In this document: positions 1 through 9,453 of the stretch, piece after piece
How positions within the stretch are numbered: position 1 is the first letter of the stretch
Layout: each line of letters opens with the position of its first letter
Source of the DNA: Betaproteobacteria bacterium
GTDB lineage: Bacteria > Pseudomonadota > Gammaproteobacteria > Burkholderiales > Rhodocyclaceae
Assembly: GCA_020621865.1 (NCBI GenBank)
Contig: JAHRYW010000004.1
Span: 124,001 to 188,000 of the forward strand
Direction: 5' to 3'
Length of the DNA stretch: 64,000 nucleotides
Notes under the pieces: generated by a model
What the model was told of the DNA's origin: nothing
The model's database searches: none
Seen by the model: only the letters and a program-made list of their open reading frames with translations
Made by a program: the position numbers and the translations under genes

Positions 1-1
1 C

Positions 2-862
2 CACGGCGTGACGCCGCAGCAAGTCTTCGTCGGCAATGGCTCGGATGAGGTGCTCGGCCACGCCTTCATGGCGCTGCTCAAGCACGAGGCGCCGATCCTG
101 TTCCCGGACATCACCTACAGCTTCTACCCGGTCTATTGCGGACTGTACGGCGTCGATTTCATCCGCGTGCCGCTGGCCGACGATTTCACGATCAACCCGG
201 ACGATTATTGCGGCCAGACGTGGAACGGCGAGCAGTGCGGCGGCATCATCTTCCCCAACCCGAACGCGCCAACCGGCTGTCTGCTGGCCCTCGACGCCAT
301 CGAGCGCATCCTGCAGGGCAATCCGGATTCGGTCGTCGTCGTCGATGAAGCCTATGTAGATTTCGGCGGCGCCACGGCAATCCCGTTGGTCGACCGTTAC
401 GACAACCTGCTGGTCGTCCATACGTTGTCAAAATCCCGCTCGCTGGCCGGCCTGCGCGTCGGCTTCGCGGTCGGCCACCCGGCGCTGATCGAGGCGCTTG
501 AGCGGGTCAAGAACAGTTTCAACTCCTATCCGCTGGATCGCCTGGCGATCGCCGGCGCTGTCGCCGCGATCGAAGATGAGGCGCACTTCGTCGAGTGTTG
601 CAGCAAGGTCATCACCAGCCGCGAGCAACTCTCGACTGATCTTGCCGGCCTAGGCTTCGAAGTCCTGCCCTCGGCTGCCAATTTCATCTTCGGCCGCCAC
701 CCGCGCCACGATGCCGGGGAACTGGCCAAGGCGCTGCGTGATCGAAGCATTATCGTCCGCCACTTCAAGCAACCGCGCATTGATCAGTTCCTGCGCATTA
801 CCGTCGGTACCGACGGCGAATGCCAGGCCCTGGTCGACGCATTGCGCGAAATCACCGCCTAA
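2..862 (+). CDS. hisC: Histidinol-phosphate aminotransferase (5' end missing)
   Basis: The frame is already open at the window edge, so the true start lies upstream and about 286 C-terminal residues are seen. It is a fold-type I PLP aminotransferase: the PLP-phenol binding stretch [12 protein letters not shown] (about nt 332-370) and the Schiff-base lysine motif [16 protein letters not shown] (about nt 424-471) are intact. HisC converts imidazole-acetol phosphate plus glutamate to histidinol phosphate in histidine synthesis. It lies on the plus strand while hisG and hisD, its pathway partners, lie on the minus strand 1.4 kb away; in many betaproteobacteria these genes are co-directional. A second, more general aromatic aminotransferase role is possible for HisC paralogues. 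Confidence 0.9.
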   Translation, partial: HGVTPQQVFVGNGSDEVLGHAFMALLKHEAPILFPDITYSFYPVYCGLYGVDFIRVPLADDFTINPDDYCGQTWNGEQCGGIIFPNPNAPTGCLLALDAIERILQGNPDSVVVVDEAYVDFGGATAIPLVDRYDNLLVVHTLSKSRSLAGLRVGFAVGHPALIEALERVKNSFNSYPLDRLAIAGAVAAIEDEAHFVECCSKVITSREQLSTDLAGLGFEVLPSAANFIFGRHPRHDAGELAKALRDRSIIVRHFKQPRIDQFLRITVGTDGECQALVDALREITA

Positions 863-867
863 ACAGC

Positions 868-1074
868 ATGGAAACCATCTGGAAACGCCCCGACGGCAGC
901 ATCGTCGCCTGCACCGAGAAGATCAAGGTGCTGCGCGAAAACCTCGAAGAACTGCGCCAGATGGCGCAGGACGCCTTCGAGGATGCGCTGCTGATGGAGT
1001 GCGAGGAAAGCCAGATCCGTGCGGTGTTCCAGGACATGATCGCCAAGCTGGAAAATCCGTACAACAAGCTCTAG
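868..1074 (+). CDS. Small conserved-looking protein, unknown function
   Basis: This 68-residue protein starts METIWKRPDG at an ATG 5 nt after the hisC stop, so it is probably cotranscribed with hisC. A longer frame opens at 820 but would overlap hisC heavily and is unlikely. The middle is a charged, Leu/Glu/Met-rich amphipathic helix (LRENLEELRQMAQDAFEDAL) and the second half is helical too. It has no signal peptide, no Cys pair and no enzyme motif. I do not recognise a named family. The codon use matches its neighbours and the frame is clean, which supports it being a real gene. Confidence 0.6.
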   Translation: METIWKRPDGSIVACTEKIKVLRENLEELRQMAQDAFEDALLMECEESQIRAVFQDMIAKLENPYNKL

Positions 1075-1100
1075 CGCAGCTCTTGGGCCTGCCTGCGGCA

Positions 1101-1140
1101 AATGCTACGGTCAGCGGCAAAAAATGGCCAAAATCAAACC
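1101..1140 (-). repeat. Dispersed core/A-tract element, copy 1
   Basis: The minus strand reads GATTTTGG, then TTTTTTGCC, then the core GACCGTAGCATTT. It fills the gap between the small gene ending at 1074 and the chrA pair, and its distal end supplies the TGA stop of the second chrA gene. Copy 2 lies in the same orientation at the other end of the chrA pair. Confidence 0.85.
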
Positions 1141-1652
1141 AGCCCGCTCAAACCGAGCAATGCGCCCACCCCGATGAACCACAGCGGATGTAGTTTCGTC
1201 CGCAGGTTGGCGACCACCGAGGCCAGCACCAGCCCCCATGCCGCCCAGCCGAAAGCCGCCGCCTGCGCGATCAAGGTCGCGCCGGAAAAGACCAGGCCGA
1301 CGGCGAGCGGTGTCACGCCGAGGCTGACCGCCTTCTGCCAGCGTTTGCCGGCAAAGCCCTCCCAGCGATCGATCAGCAGGTAGATCAGCACGCTCATCGG
1401 CAGGCACATGGCCAGCGTCGCGGCCAGCGCGCCGGCCAGCCCGGCGATTTCCCAGCCGATCAGCGTGACGACCAGCACGTTCGGCCCAGGCGCCGCCTGG
1501 GCGATGGCGTAGAGGTGGGTAAAGGTGGTGTCGTCCAGCCAGTGGTGGTTTTCGACGACGACGCGATGCATTTCGGGCAGCAGGGCCGTGGCGCCGCCGA
1601 AGGCGACGAGCGCGAGCAGCGCGAATTCGAGGAACAGATCGACGACGATCAT
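1134..1652 (-). CDS. chrA: Chromate transporter, C-terminal-type half
   Basis: This 172-residue membrane protein of the CHR family is one half of a split (short-chain) chromate transporter. The family signature GGATALLPEMHR appears near the N-terminus and the PGPNVLVVTLIGW motif lies about residues 55-67, followed by several hydrophobic helices. Long ChrA proteins carry both halves in one chain; here the halves are two genes overlapping by 4 nt (ATGA), implying translational coupling and a heterodimer. CHR proteins export chromate with proton or sulfate coupling; the true substrate cannot be read from sequence. The stop codon falls inside dispersed element copy 1. Confidence 0.88.
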   Translation of the reverse strand: MIVVDLFLEFALLALVAFGGATALLPEMHRVVVENHHWLDDTTFTHLYAIAQAAPGPNVLVVTLIGWEIAGLAGALAATLAMCLPMSVLIYLLIDRWEGFAGKRWQKAVSLGVTPLAVGLVFSGATLIAQAAAFGWAAWGLVLASVVANLRTKLHPLWFIGVGALLGLSGLV

Positions 1653-2200
1653 TTTCGCCCCAGCTTCCAGTATGCCAAGCCACCGGACAGCAGCAGGCCG
1701 CCGAGCATGACGGCGGGCATCGGCCAGCGCAGCCAGGCGATGGCGGCGATGACAGCCAGCGTAAACGGCAGGAAGGCCGCCTTGTCCTTGAGCGCCATGC
1801 CCATCCGCCAGGCCATTGCGAACAGCAAGCCGACGCCGACCGCGGCAACACCGCGCAGCATGCCCTGGGCGAGCGGCAAGTTACCCCAGGTGTCGTAAGC
1901 CAGGCCAAGCAGCAAGACGATCAACAGCGGAAACAGGAGCAGCCCGAGCGGGGCCACGATGGCACCGGCGACGCCCTGGTAGCGCTTGCCGACGACGACA
2001 GCCAGGTTGATCACGTTCGGCCCGGGCAGGAACTGGCACAGCCCGAGCTGGGCGTTGAATTCCTCGGCGCTCATCCAGCGTCGCTGCTCGACCAGCATGC
2101 GCCGGGCAAAGGGCAGCACGCCGCCGAAGCCGGACAGGCCGACGGCGGAAAATCCCAAAAAAAGCGCCCGGAGATCCGGGCGCGGCGATTGTTCGGACAT
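1649..2200 (-). CDS. chrA: Chromate transporter, N-terminal-type half
   Basis: This 183-residue CHR-family membrane protein is the partner of the downstream half. The conserved SGFGGVLPFARR segment is at about residues 22-33 and the QFLPGPNVINLAVVVG motif at about 55-70, with hydrophobic helices after. It starts at an ATG that is itself part of dispersed element copy 2, 33 nt after hisD, so it is downstream of hisG-hisD on the same strand. A perfect intrinsic-terminator hairpin lies within its first 15 codons (see separate entry), suggesting that read-through from the his genes is limited. His-operon attachment of chrA is not usual for the family. Confidence 0.88.
   Translation of the reverse strand: MSEQSPRPDLRALFLGFSAVGLSGFGGVLPFARRMLVEQRRWMSAEEFNAQLGLCQFLPGPNVINLAVVVGKRYQGVAGAIVAPLGLLLFPLLIVLLLGLAYDTWGNLPLAQGMLRGVAAVGVGLLFAMAWRMGMALKDKAAFLPFTLAVIAAIAWLRWPMPAVMLGGLLLSGGLAYWKLGRK
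2157..2183 (-). terminator. Intrinsic terminator inside the 5' coding region of chrA
   Basis: On the minus strand an 8-bp perfect stem (GCGCCCGG / CCGGGCGC, loop ATCT) is followed by seven T. It lies about 50 nt past the hisD stop, the usual place for a terminator, but also inside codons 6-15 of the first chrA gene. Ribosomes translating chrA would melt it. Its action in vivo is inferred. Confidence 0.75.
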
Positions 2201-2239
2201 GCTACGGTAAGCCGGAAACTATGCCCAAAATCCTAATTG
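2198..2239 (-). repeat. Dispersed core/A-tract element, copy 2
   Basis: The minus strand reads GGATTTTGGGCAT, then TTACCGTAGCATG. It occupies the whole gap between hisD and chrA, overlaps the hisD stop region and provides the chrA start codon. It is more diverged in the middle tract than other copies. Confidence 0.75.
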
Positions 2240-3534
2240 TCCAGCCGGTAAGCCGCTGACTGGGCATGCGCCGGCAGGCCCTCGCCCTCGGCCAGCGTGC
2301 GCGCGATGCGGCCCAGCGTCTGGGCGCCCGCCTGCGAGACCTTGATCAGGCTGGTCCGCTTCTGGAAATCGTAGACGCCGAGCGGCGACGAGAAGCGGGC
2401 CGAGCCGGAGGTCGGCAGCACGTGGTTGGGGCCGGCGCAATAGTCGCCCAGCGATTCCGAGGTGTAGTGGCCGATGAAGATGGCGCCGGCGTGGTGAATC
2501 TTGCTGACCCACGGATCTGGGTCGGCCAGCGCCAGTTCCAGGTGTTCCGGCGCGACGCGGTTGGCAATAGCAACCGCTTCTTCGATGTCGCGAACCAGGA
2601 TGAAGGCACCACGGTTGGTCAGCGAGGTTTCGATGACCTCCCGACGCGGCATGGTCGGCAGCAGCTTCTCTATGCTGGCCTGCACCTGCTCGATGAAGGC
2701 TGCATCGGTGCAAATCAGGATCGACTGGGCCAGCTCATCGTGCTCGGCCTGCGAGAAGAGGTCCATCGCCACCCAGTCCGGATTGCCGGAACCGTCGGAG
2801 ACGACGAGGATTTCCGACGGGCCGGCAACCATGTCGATGCCGACGATGCCGAACACCCGGCGCTTGGCGGTGGCAACATAGGCGTTGCCCGGGCCGACGA
2901 TCTTGTCCACCTGCGGCACGGTCTGCGTGCCGTAGGCCAGCGCGCCGACCGCCTGGGCGCCACCGATCGTGAACACGCGGTCCACACCGGCCAGGCAGGC
3001 CGCGGCCTGCACCAGTTGGTTGTGCTCGCCGCCTGGCGTCGGAACAACCATGATCAGTTCCTTGACGCCGGCGACCTTAGCCGGAATCGCGTTCATCAGC
3101 ACCGACGACGGATAGGCCGCCTTGCCGCCCGGCACGTAGAGGCCGACGCGGTCGAGCGCGGTGATCATCTGGCCGAGCATCGTGCCGTCGCCTTCGGTGT
3201 AGGACCAGCCTTCCATCGTCTGCCGCTCGTGGTACGCCTTGATCCGGCCGGCTGCCGCTTCAAGCGCGGCGCGGCGATCGGCAGGCAGGCTGTCGAGGGC
3301 CTTTTGCAATTCATCCTTCGACAGTTCGAGGTCGGCCATCGTGGCGGCGCGCAGTCGGTCAAACTTGTTGGTGCATTCGACGACGGCGGCATCGCCGCGC
3401 GTTTTCACGTCGGCCAGGATGTTGGCCACCGTGCGTTCGATGTTCTCGTCGGCCGCTGCCTCGAAGGCGAGCAGCGCATCCATTTTGGCCTTGAAATCGG
3501 CATCGACCGTAGCCAGACGCTTGATGGCGACCAT
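2233..3534 (-). CDS. hisD: Histidinol dehydrogenase
   Basis: At 433 residues this is the usual family length. It oxidises histidinol to histidine in two NAD-dependent steps using a bound zinc. The zinc-site segment [12 protein letters not shown] (about residues 254-265) and the catalytic Glu-His in [10 protein letters not shown] (about residues 322-331) are present, as is the glycine-rich [13 protein letters not shown] stretch. It starts directly after the hisG stop with no gap, so the two are cotranscribed. The gene ends inside dispersed element copy 2. The N-terminus contains a short chance match to the element core (see rejected items). Confidence 0.97.
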   Translation of the reverse strand: MVAIKRLATVDADFKAKMDALLAFEAAADENIERTVANILADVKTRGDAAVVECTNKFDRLRAATMADLELSKDELQKALDSLPADRRAALEAAAGRIKAYHERQTMEGWSYTEGDGTMLGQMITALDRVGLYVPGGKAAYPSSVLMNAIPAKVAGVKELIMVVPTPGGEHNQLVQAAACLAGVDRVFTIGGAQAVGALAYGTQTVPQVDKIVGPGNAYVATAKRRVFGIVGIDMVAGPSEILVVSDGSGNPDWVAMDLFSQAEHDELAQSILICTDAAFIEQVQASIEKLLPTMPRREVIETSLTNRGAFILVRDIEEAVAIANRVAPEHLELALADPDPWVSKIHHAGAIFIGHYTSESLGDYCAGPNHVLPTSGSARFSSPLGVYDFQKRTSLIKVSQAGAQTLGRIARTLAEGEGLPAHAQSAAYRLDN

Positions 3535-4179
3535 TTACTTCTCCACCGCCTGTGCGAAGGCGTCGATAATCGGTTGCAGGGTTTCGCGCTTGACCTTCAG
3601 CGAGGCCTGATTGACGACCAGACGCGACGAAATATCCATGATGTGCTCGCAGGCGATCAGCTTGTTGGCCTTCAGCGTCCCGCCGGTGGACACCAGGTCG
3701 ACGATGGCATCGGCCAGGCCGGCCAGCGGCGCCAGTTCCATCGAGCCGTAGAGCTTGATCAGGTCGATATGGACACCCTTGGCGGCGAAATGTTCGCGCG
3801 CCGTCTTGGTGTATTTGGAGGCCACCTTCAGGCGATTGCCCTGGCGCACGGCGCTGGCGTAATCGAAGCCTTCGGGAATGGCGACCATCATCCGGCACTT
3901 GGCGATCTTCAGGTCGAGCGGTGCGTAGAGCCCTTCGCCGCCATGTTCGATCAGCACGTCCTTGCCGGCCACGCCGAGGTCGGCGGCACCGTACTGGACG
4001 TAGGTCGGCACGTCGGTGGCGCGGACGATGACGACGCGGACATCCGGCTGGTTGGTCTCGATGATCAGCTTGCGGGAGGTTTCCGGGTTTTCGGTCGGCA
4101 CGATGCCGGCGGCAGCGAGCAGCGGCAGGGTTTCGTCGAAAATGCGGCCCTTGGAGAGTGCGATGGTGATGCCGGTCAC
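3535..4179 (-). CDS. hisG: ATP phosphoribosyltransferase, short form
   Basis: This 214-residue catalytic subunit performs the first step of histidine synthesis, joining ATP and PRPP. The short form lacks the C-terminal ACT-like regulatory domain and works in a hetero-octamer with HisZ, which is not in this window. Typical segments are [18 protein letters not shown] at the N-terminus, [10 protein letters not shown] (about residues 72-81), and the PRPP-binding [13 protein letters not shown] (about 161-173). It begins the hisG-hisD unit; the start ATG gives the standard N-terminus. Confidence 0.96.
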   Translation of the reverse strand: MTGITIALSKGRIFDETLPLLAAAGIVPTENPETSRKLIIETNQPDVRVVIVRATDVPTYVQYGAADLGVAGKDVLIEHGGEGLYAPLDLKIAKCRMMVAIPEGFDYASAVRQGNRLKVASKYTKTAREHFAAKGVHIDLIKLYGSMELAPLAGLADAIVDLVSTGGTLKANKLIACEHIMDISSRLVVNQASLKVKRETLQPIIDAFAQAVEK

Positions 4180-4241
4180 GGGATTTCTCGTGGCAAAAGA
4201 ATGATTTTACCGCAAAGCCGAAAACGGCCGGGCAGAAAAGC

Positions 4242-4266
4242 AAAAAGCCCGGCAAGCCGGGCTTTT
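4242..4266 (-). terminator. Terminator after the cold-shock gene
   Basis: An 11-bp stem AAAAGCCCGGC / GCCGGGCTTTT with a 2-nt loop lies 25 nt past the stop of the cold-shock gene and upstream of hisG. The symmetric A and T runs let it work on either strand, but only the minus strand has a gene feeding into it. Confidence 0.85.
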
Positions 4267-4290
4267 CTGATACAGGCGAATCTCGCTGGC

Positions 4291-4497
4291 TTATTCGGCC
4301 GGGCGGATGTTGGCAGCCTGCTTGCCCTTCGGGCCGTTGACGACGTCGAAGGTCACCTTCTGGTTTTCGGCCAGGGTCTTGAAACCGTTGCCTTGAATTG
4401 CAGAGAAGTGAGCGAAGAGGTCTTCACCACCTTCGGACGGGGAGATGAAACCAAAACCCTTGGAGTCGTTGAACCACTTAACGGTACCGTTTGCCAT
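4291..4497 (-). CDS. Cold-shock-domain protein (CspA family)
   Basis: This 68-residue protein is a single OB-fold cold-shock domain with both RNA-binding motifs, KGFGFISP (RNP1) and LFAHFSAI (RNP2). Such proteins bind single-stranded RNA and DNA and act as RNA chaperones. I chose the ATG at 4497 ([10 protein letters not shown]) because it gives the exact family start and has an AGGA-type ribosome site 9 nt upstream; an in-frame upstream extension to 4572 has no support. It stands alone between hisG and murA, interrupting what is often a contiguous murA-hisG-hisD run. Confidence 0.95.
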   Translation of the reverse strand: MANGTVKWFNDSKGFGFISPSEGGEDLFAHFSAIQGNGFKTLAENQKVTFDVVNGPKGKQAANIRPAE

Positions 4498-4665
4498 TTG
4501 ATAGCTTCCTAAAATAAATATACGGGCTTGCGCCACAAAAATACGAGAACCAAGACCGAGGAGAGCTGACAAACCGTGGTACGGCGCAGGAACAAAACAC
4601 TGCCTGGAAATCCCGAGTTTCAGAGTATGGGCCAGCTTTTCGAATCCGCCAAGCTTTTTTTGTCG

Positions 4666-4705
4666 AAAGCTACAGGCGGGCGGAAAAAATGGCCAAATTC
4701 AACAT
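4666..4705 (-). repeat. Dispersed core/A-tract element, copy 3 (diverged)
   Basis: The minus strand reads GAATTTGGCCATTTTTTCC then a diverged core CGCCTGTAGCTTTC. The A/T tracts are well kept but the core has two or three changes. It lies between the cold-shock gene and the murA tail remnant. Confidence 0.65.
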
Positions 4706-4750
4706 TCTGGCAACAGGCCGACATAAGGCCGGCCCGCGCCGAAAAAGCGC

Positions 4751-4796
4751 TCAATGCACCCGTTTGACCGAGGCGCCGAGCTTGGCCAGTTTCTGG
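4751..4796 (-). pseudogene. murA: Remnant of a second murA 3' end
   Basis: The minus strand encodes [14 protein letters not shown] followed by TGA, matching the last residues of the intact neighbour ([17 protein letters not shown]) 98 bp away. The DNA of the two tails differs at many synonymous positions, so this is not a recent duplication. It looks like the tail of another murA allele left by a gene replacement. Nothing upstream of these ~46 bp resembles murA. Confidence 0.8.
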
Positions 4797-4836
4797 CTAC
4801 GGCGTAACACCGGCTTCACCGGGTTAGCCTCCGCCG

Positions 4837-6340
<1,504 letters not shown>

Positions 6341-6342
6341 GT

Positions 6343-7095
6343 TCAGCCTCTTAGCTTCCAGCCGCGCTTCAGCAGGCTCAGTGTCAGCACGGACACGGCG
6401 GCGAAGCAGGCCAAGACGACTGCCAGGCTGATTTGCGGTGCCACGTCGGAGACACCGAAAAAGCCGTAACGGAAGCCGTCGATCATGTAAAAAACGGGAT
6501 TGTAATGCGATACCACCTGCCAGACAGAGGGCAATGTGTAAATCGAGTAGAAGACGCCGGACAACATGGTCAGCGGCATGATCAGGAAATTCTGGAAGGC
6601 GGCCAACTGGTCGAACTTTTCAGCCCAGATGCCGGCGATCATGCCCAGCGCTCCGAACAGCGCACCGCCGAGCACCGCAAAGACGAGAATCCACAGCGGC
6701 GCGACCACCTGCAACTCGGCGAACCAGACGGTCGCCAGCAAAACGCCGACGCCGACCAGCAAGCCACGCACCATTGCCGCCAGCACGTAGGCGGCGAAGA
6801 AAGCGCTGTAGGGGATCGGCGGTAGCAGCACGAAGACGATGGAGCCGGTGATCTTGGCCTGGATCAGGCTGGACGAGGAGTTGGCGAAGGCGTTCTGCAA
6901 TACCTGCATCATGACCAGGCCGGGAATCAGGAAGCTGGTGTAGCGCACACCATGGACCTGGACGTGCTCGTCGAGCACGTGGCCGAAGATCAGCAGGTAA
7001 AGCAAGGCCGTCAGCACCGGCGCGGCGACGGTCTGGAAGCTGACCTTCCAGAAGCGCAGGAATTCCTTCTCGAACAGGGTCAGGAAGCCGATCAT
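6343..7095 (-). CDS. ABC-2 type transporter permease (YadH-like)
   Basis: This 250-residue permease has about six membrane segments and the ABC-2 family features: an N-terminal cytoplasmic helix (MIGFLTLFEKEFLRFWK), a PGLVMMQVLQNAF segment and a final FRYGFFGVSD loop. The start at 7095 gives a 4-nt ATGA overlap with the ATPase gene; a longer frame to 7296 is out of register with the domain and is rejected. With the ATPase it forms an exporter of unknown substrate, at the position that precedes ibaG-murA in related bacteria. Confidence 0.9.
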   Translation of the reverse strand: MIGFLTLFEKEFLRFWKVSFQTVAAPVLTALLYLLIFGHVLDEHVQVHGVRYTSFLIPGLVMMQVLQNAFANSSSSLIQAKITGSIVFVLLPPIPYSAFFAAYVLAAMVRGLLVGVGVLLATVWFAELQVVAPLWILVFAVLGGALFGALGMIAGIWAEKFDQLAAFQNFLIMPLTMLSGVFYSIYTLPSVWQVVSHYNPVFYMIDGFRYGFFGVSDVAPQISLAVVLACFAAVSVLTLSLLKRGWKLRG

Positions 7096-7811
7096 TGACT
7101 CATCGTCCGCATGAAGACCTCTTCCAGCGAAGCCCCCGGGTGGGCGGACATCAGGTTGGCCGTGGTATCGAGGGCGACGATTTTGCCCAGCTTCATCAGC
7201 GCGATGCGGTTGCACAGCGCCTCGGCCTCTTCGAGGTAATGCGTCGTCAGGATGATCGTGTGGCCCTCGCCGTTCAGGCGGCGGATGAACTGCCACAACC
7301 CCTGGCGCAGTTCGACATCGACGCCAGCCGTCGGCTCGTCGAGGACAATGACCGGAGGCTTGTGCACCAGCGCCTGGGCGACCAGCACGCGGCGCTTCAT
7401 GCCGCCCGACAGGCGGCGCATGTTGACGTTCGCCTTACTGGTCAGGTCGAGATTTTCAAGAATTTCGTCGATCCAGTCGTCGTTCTTGCGGATACCGAAA
7501 TAACCGGACTGGATGCGCAAGGTCTCGCGGACGTTGAAGAAGGGATCGAAGACCAGTTCCTGCGGCACGACGCCGAGGCGGCGGCGGGCTTCGCGAAAAT
7601 CGCCGATCACGTCATGGCCGAGCACGCTGATTTTTCCGGAATCCGGCCGAATCAGGCCGGCCAGCGACGAAATCAACGTCGTCTTACCGGCGCCGTTCGG
7701 CCCGAGCAGGCCGAAGAACTCGCCTTGCTCAATGTCCAGCGAGACCCCTGCCAGCGCTTGCAGCGAACCGAAATGCTTGACGACGTCGACGATGGAAACA
7801 GCAGGCAGCAT
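7092..7811 (-). CDS. ABC transporter ATPase (YadG-like)
   Basis: This 239-residue nucleotide-binding subunit shows Walker A GPNGAGKTT (about residues 38-46), the signature LSGGMKRR (about 138-145), Walker B VIVLDEPTAGVD (about 158-169) and the switch histidine in LTTHYLEEAE. It pairs with the ABC-2 permease downstream (4-nt overlap) as a two-gene exporter. It lies 9 nt after mlaB, so it may be cotranscribed with the Mla operon. Substrate not predictable from sequence. Confidence 0.93.
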   Translation of the reverse strand: MLPAVSIVDVVKHFGSLQALAGVSLDIEQGEFFGLLGPNGAGKTTLISSLAGLIRPDSGKISVLGHDVIGDFREARRRLGVVPQELVFDPFFNVRETLRIQSGYFGIRKNDDWIDEILENLDLTSKANVNMRRLSGGMKRRVLVAQALVHKPPVIVLDEPTAGVDVELRQGLWQFIRRLNGEGHTIILTTHYLEEAEALCNRIALMKLGKIVALDTTANLMSAHPGASLEEVFMRTMSQ

Positions 7812-7820
7812 GGCACCCCC

Positions 7821-8102
7821 TCAGGCGAGGGGCAGCAGTTCGGTGACGCCGTACAGTTCGGCCAGCGCCCGGACGCCATTTGGAATTTGGGCAAATTTCA
7901 CGTCGGACCGTAGCATTTCGGCCGCCCGCAGCCAACCAAGCATGACCGCGATGGCCGATGAATCGGCTTCCGTCACTTCGGAAAAATCAAACACCTGTTC
8001 GCCCGGCTGCAAAGCAGCACGGCCTGCTTCAAGCAGGCCGCGGGCATTGGCGATGGTCAGGGGCACCTTGACCAGCAGGCGCCCCGCTTCGCGTTCAATC
8101 AT
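7821..8102 (-). CDS. mlaB: Mla system STAS-domain protein MlaB
   Basis: This 93-residue STAS-domain protein is the cytoplasmic partner of the MlaF ATPase and stabilises the MlaFEDB phospholipid transporter. The STAS phospho-site-like stretch FDFSEVTEADSSAIAVML (residues 38-55) and the C-terminal ALAELYGVTELLP are typical of betaproteobacterial MlaB. It overlaps mlaC by 4 nt. Residues 60-76 (AEMLRSDVKFAQIPNG) are encoded by dispersed element copy 4, yet the domain length looks normal, so the element has been absorbed without an obvious insertion. Confidence 0.88.
   Translation of the reverse strand: MIEREAGRLLVKVPLTIANARGLLEAGRAALQPGEQVFDFSEVTEADSSAIAVMLGWLRAAEMLRSDVKFAQIPNGVRALAELYGVTELLPLA
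7879..7921 (+). repeat. Dispersed core/A-tract element, copy 4 (inside mlaB)
   Basis: The plus strand reads GGAATTTGGGCAAATTT, a short spacer, then GGACCGTAGCATTTCGG. It lies in frame in mlaB, read antisense to the core, and encodes MLRSDVKFAQIPN. Confidence 0.8.
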
Positions 8103-8728
8103 TTTTTCTGACCGTTTTCCAGCGACTTGTTCTTGGCCGCAATCGAGGCGATCAGGCCGTCGATGCCGCCGTTGCGCACCTCCTGGCCGAACTGGTCGCG
8201 GTAGTTGGTGACCAGGCTGATCCCGGCGACCACAACGTCGTAGACCTTCCAGGCCGAGTCGATTTTTTCCAGACTGTAGTCGAGCTGCACCGGTTTGCCG
8301 CCCGGCTGGTGAACCTCAGTGCGGACCAGCACCTCGGTATCGGCCGGCGCCATCTTGAACGGCTTGTAGAGCACCTTCTGGTTCTTGTAGCCGGTCAGCG
8401 CATTCGAATAGGTGCGCACCAGCAAGGTCTTAAACTCAGCCGTCAATTGCTGCTGCTGCTGCGGACTGGCCTTGCGCCACTCCTTGCCCAAGGCCAGTGC
8501 GGTCATGTGCTGGAAGTTGAAATGCGGCAGCACCTTCTTGTCGACCAGGTCGAGCACCTTGTGGGTGTCGCCGTTCTGGATGTCCTTGTCCTTGCGGATG
8601 ATATCCAGAACCTCGTCGGTCACGCGCTGCACCAAGGCATCGGGTGTCTCTTGGGCAAAAGCGGCACCGGCAACGAAACAGGCGAAAAACAGGGCGAATA
8701 GCTTTTTCATCATGGAACGATCAAACAT
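8099..8728 (-). CDS. mlaC: Periplasmic phospholipid shuttle MlaC
   Basis: This protein of up to 209 residues (Tol-Tgt/Ttg2D family) carries lipid between the outer-membrane MlaA complex and the inner-membrane MlaFEDB. A Sec signal peptide (KKLFALFFACFVAGAAFA, cut before QETPD) is followed by the mature MlaC domain with FNFQHMTALALGKEWRKA and the C-terminal WKVYDVVVAGISLVTNYRDQF. The ATG at 8728 overlaps the mlaA stop (TGATG); an ATG pair at 8713/8710 directly before KKLF is also possible and gives a more standard signal peptide. Confidence 0.93.
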   Translation of the reverse strand: MFDRSMMKKLFALFFACFVAGAAFAQETPDALVQRVTDEVLDIIRKDKDIQNGDTHKVLDLVDKKVLPHFNFQHMTALALGKEWRKASPQQQQQLTAEFKTLLVRTYSNALTGYKNQKVLYKPFKMAPADTEVLVRTEVHQPGGKPVQLDYSLEKIDSAWKVYDVVVAGISLVTNYRDQFGQEVRNGGIDGLIASIAAKNKSLENGQKK

Positions 8729-9453
8729 CAGTCATCAAGGCGCGGCGGGCGGCCGTCGAAAATCTGGTTGCGGCGGCGTTGCTGGTAGGCATCCCGAATG
8801 TAGGCGTATTTGTCGAGCGCGCCTTCCTCGACGACCTTGTCGGCCGGCAACAGGCTGGCCCGAATATCGACGAAACGCACGGCAACCAGGCCATTGCGCA
8901 CCGGCACATCAGACACGTGCCAGACCGGATCGACAAAGGAGTCCACAGCCCAGCCGCCGGTGTCGCGCACATTGCGCGGCCCGATGATCGGCCAGAACAG
9001 ATAACCGCCGCTGCCAACGCCCCAGACCGCCAGGGTCTGGCCGAAATCCTCGTCGTGCTTTTCCAGGCCGAGTTCGCTGGCGACATCGAACAGGCCAAAG
9101 ATGCCAACCGTCGAATTGATCAGCAGACGACCGATATCGACGCCGGCTTCGCCCATCTTGCCCTGCAGGGCGCTATTGACGCCAATCCACAGATCGCCGA
9201 CGTTGCCGAAAAAGTTGCCGACCCCGGCCTTGACCGGCAGCGGCGCAACATTGTCGTATACCTGCGCGACCGGCTTGGCCGCATATTTATCGATCACTTC
9301 ATTGACCGAGAACATGGCGCGATTGAAGCCCTCATAGGGATCCTTCGGATTGCCCTCGGCAACCGCCTGGCCGCCAAAAGCGAGCGTCAGCAGCCCCGCC
9401 AGCGCCCAGCGCCGCCCCATTTGCTGCCCAGATAAGCCGAGACTTTTCGTCAT
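8728..9453 (-). CDS. mlaA: Outer-membrane Mla component MlaA (VacJ), no lipobox
   Basis: This 241-residue MlaA/VacJ protein forms a ring in the outer membrane and removes phospholipid from the outer leaflet with porins. The family block DPYEGFNRAMFSVNEVIDKY starts near residue 38, with FFGNVGDLWIGVNSALQG and YLFWPIIGPRNVRDT further on. MlaA is normally a lipoprotein, but the N-terminal hydrophobic segment here ends GGQAVAEGNPKD with no cysteine, so it would be processed by signal peptidase I. Position between mlaD and mlaC fits the mlaFEDACB order. It overlaps mlaD by 4 nt. Confidence 0.93.
   Translation of the reverse strand: MTKSLGLSGQQMGRRWALAGLLTLAFGGQAVAEGNPKDPYEGFNRAMFSVNEVIDKYAAKPVAQVYDNVAPLPVKAGVGNFFGNVGDLWIGVNSALQGKMGEAGVDIGRLLINSTVGIFGLFDVASELGLEKHDEDFGQTLAVWGVGSGGYLFWPIIGPRNVRDTGGWAVDSFVDPVWHVSDVPVRNGLVAVRFVDIRASLLPADKVVEEGALDKYAYIRDAYQQRRRNQIFDGRPPRLDD

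Noticed and set aside
3484..3516. Element-like stretch in the hisD 5' end (ATTTTGGCC ... GACCGTAGC)
   Set aside because: The spacing is one base off, the central T tract is missing and the encoded residues are ordinary for HisD; treated as a chance or at best degenerate match.
2266..4512. 748-codon open frame on the plus strand opposite hisD and hisG
   Set aside because: It is antisense to two clear genes; long shadow frames are expected at this GC content.
8259..8281. GATTTTTTCC ... CTGTAGTC in mlaC resembling a degenerate element
   Set aside because: The core is too diverged and the encoded segment is conserved in MlaC.
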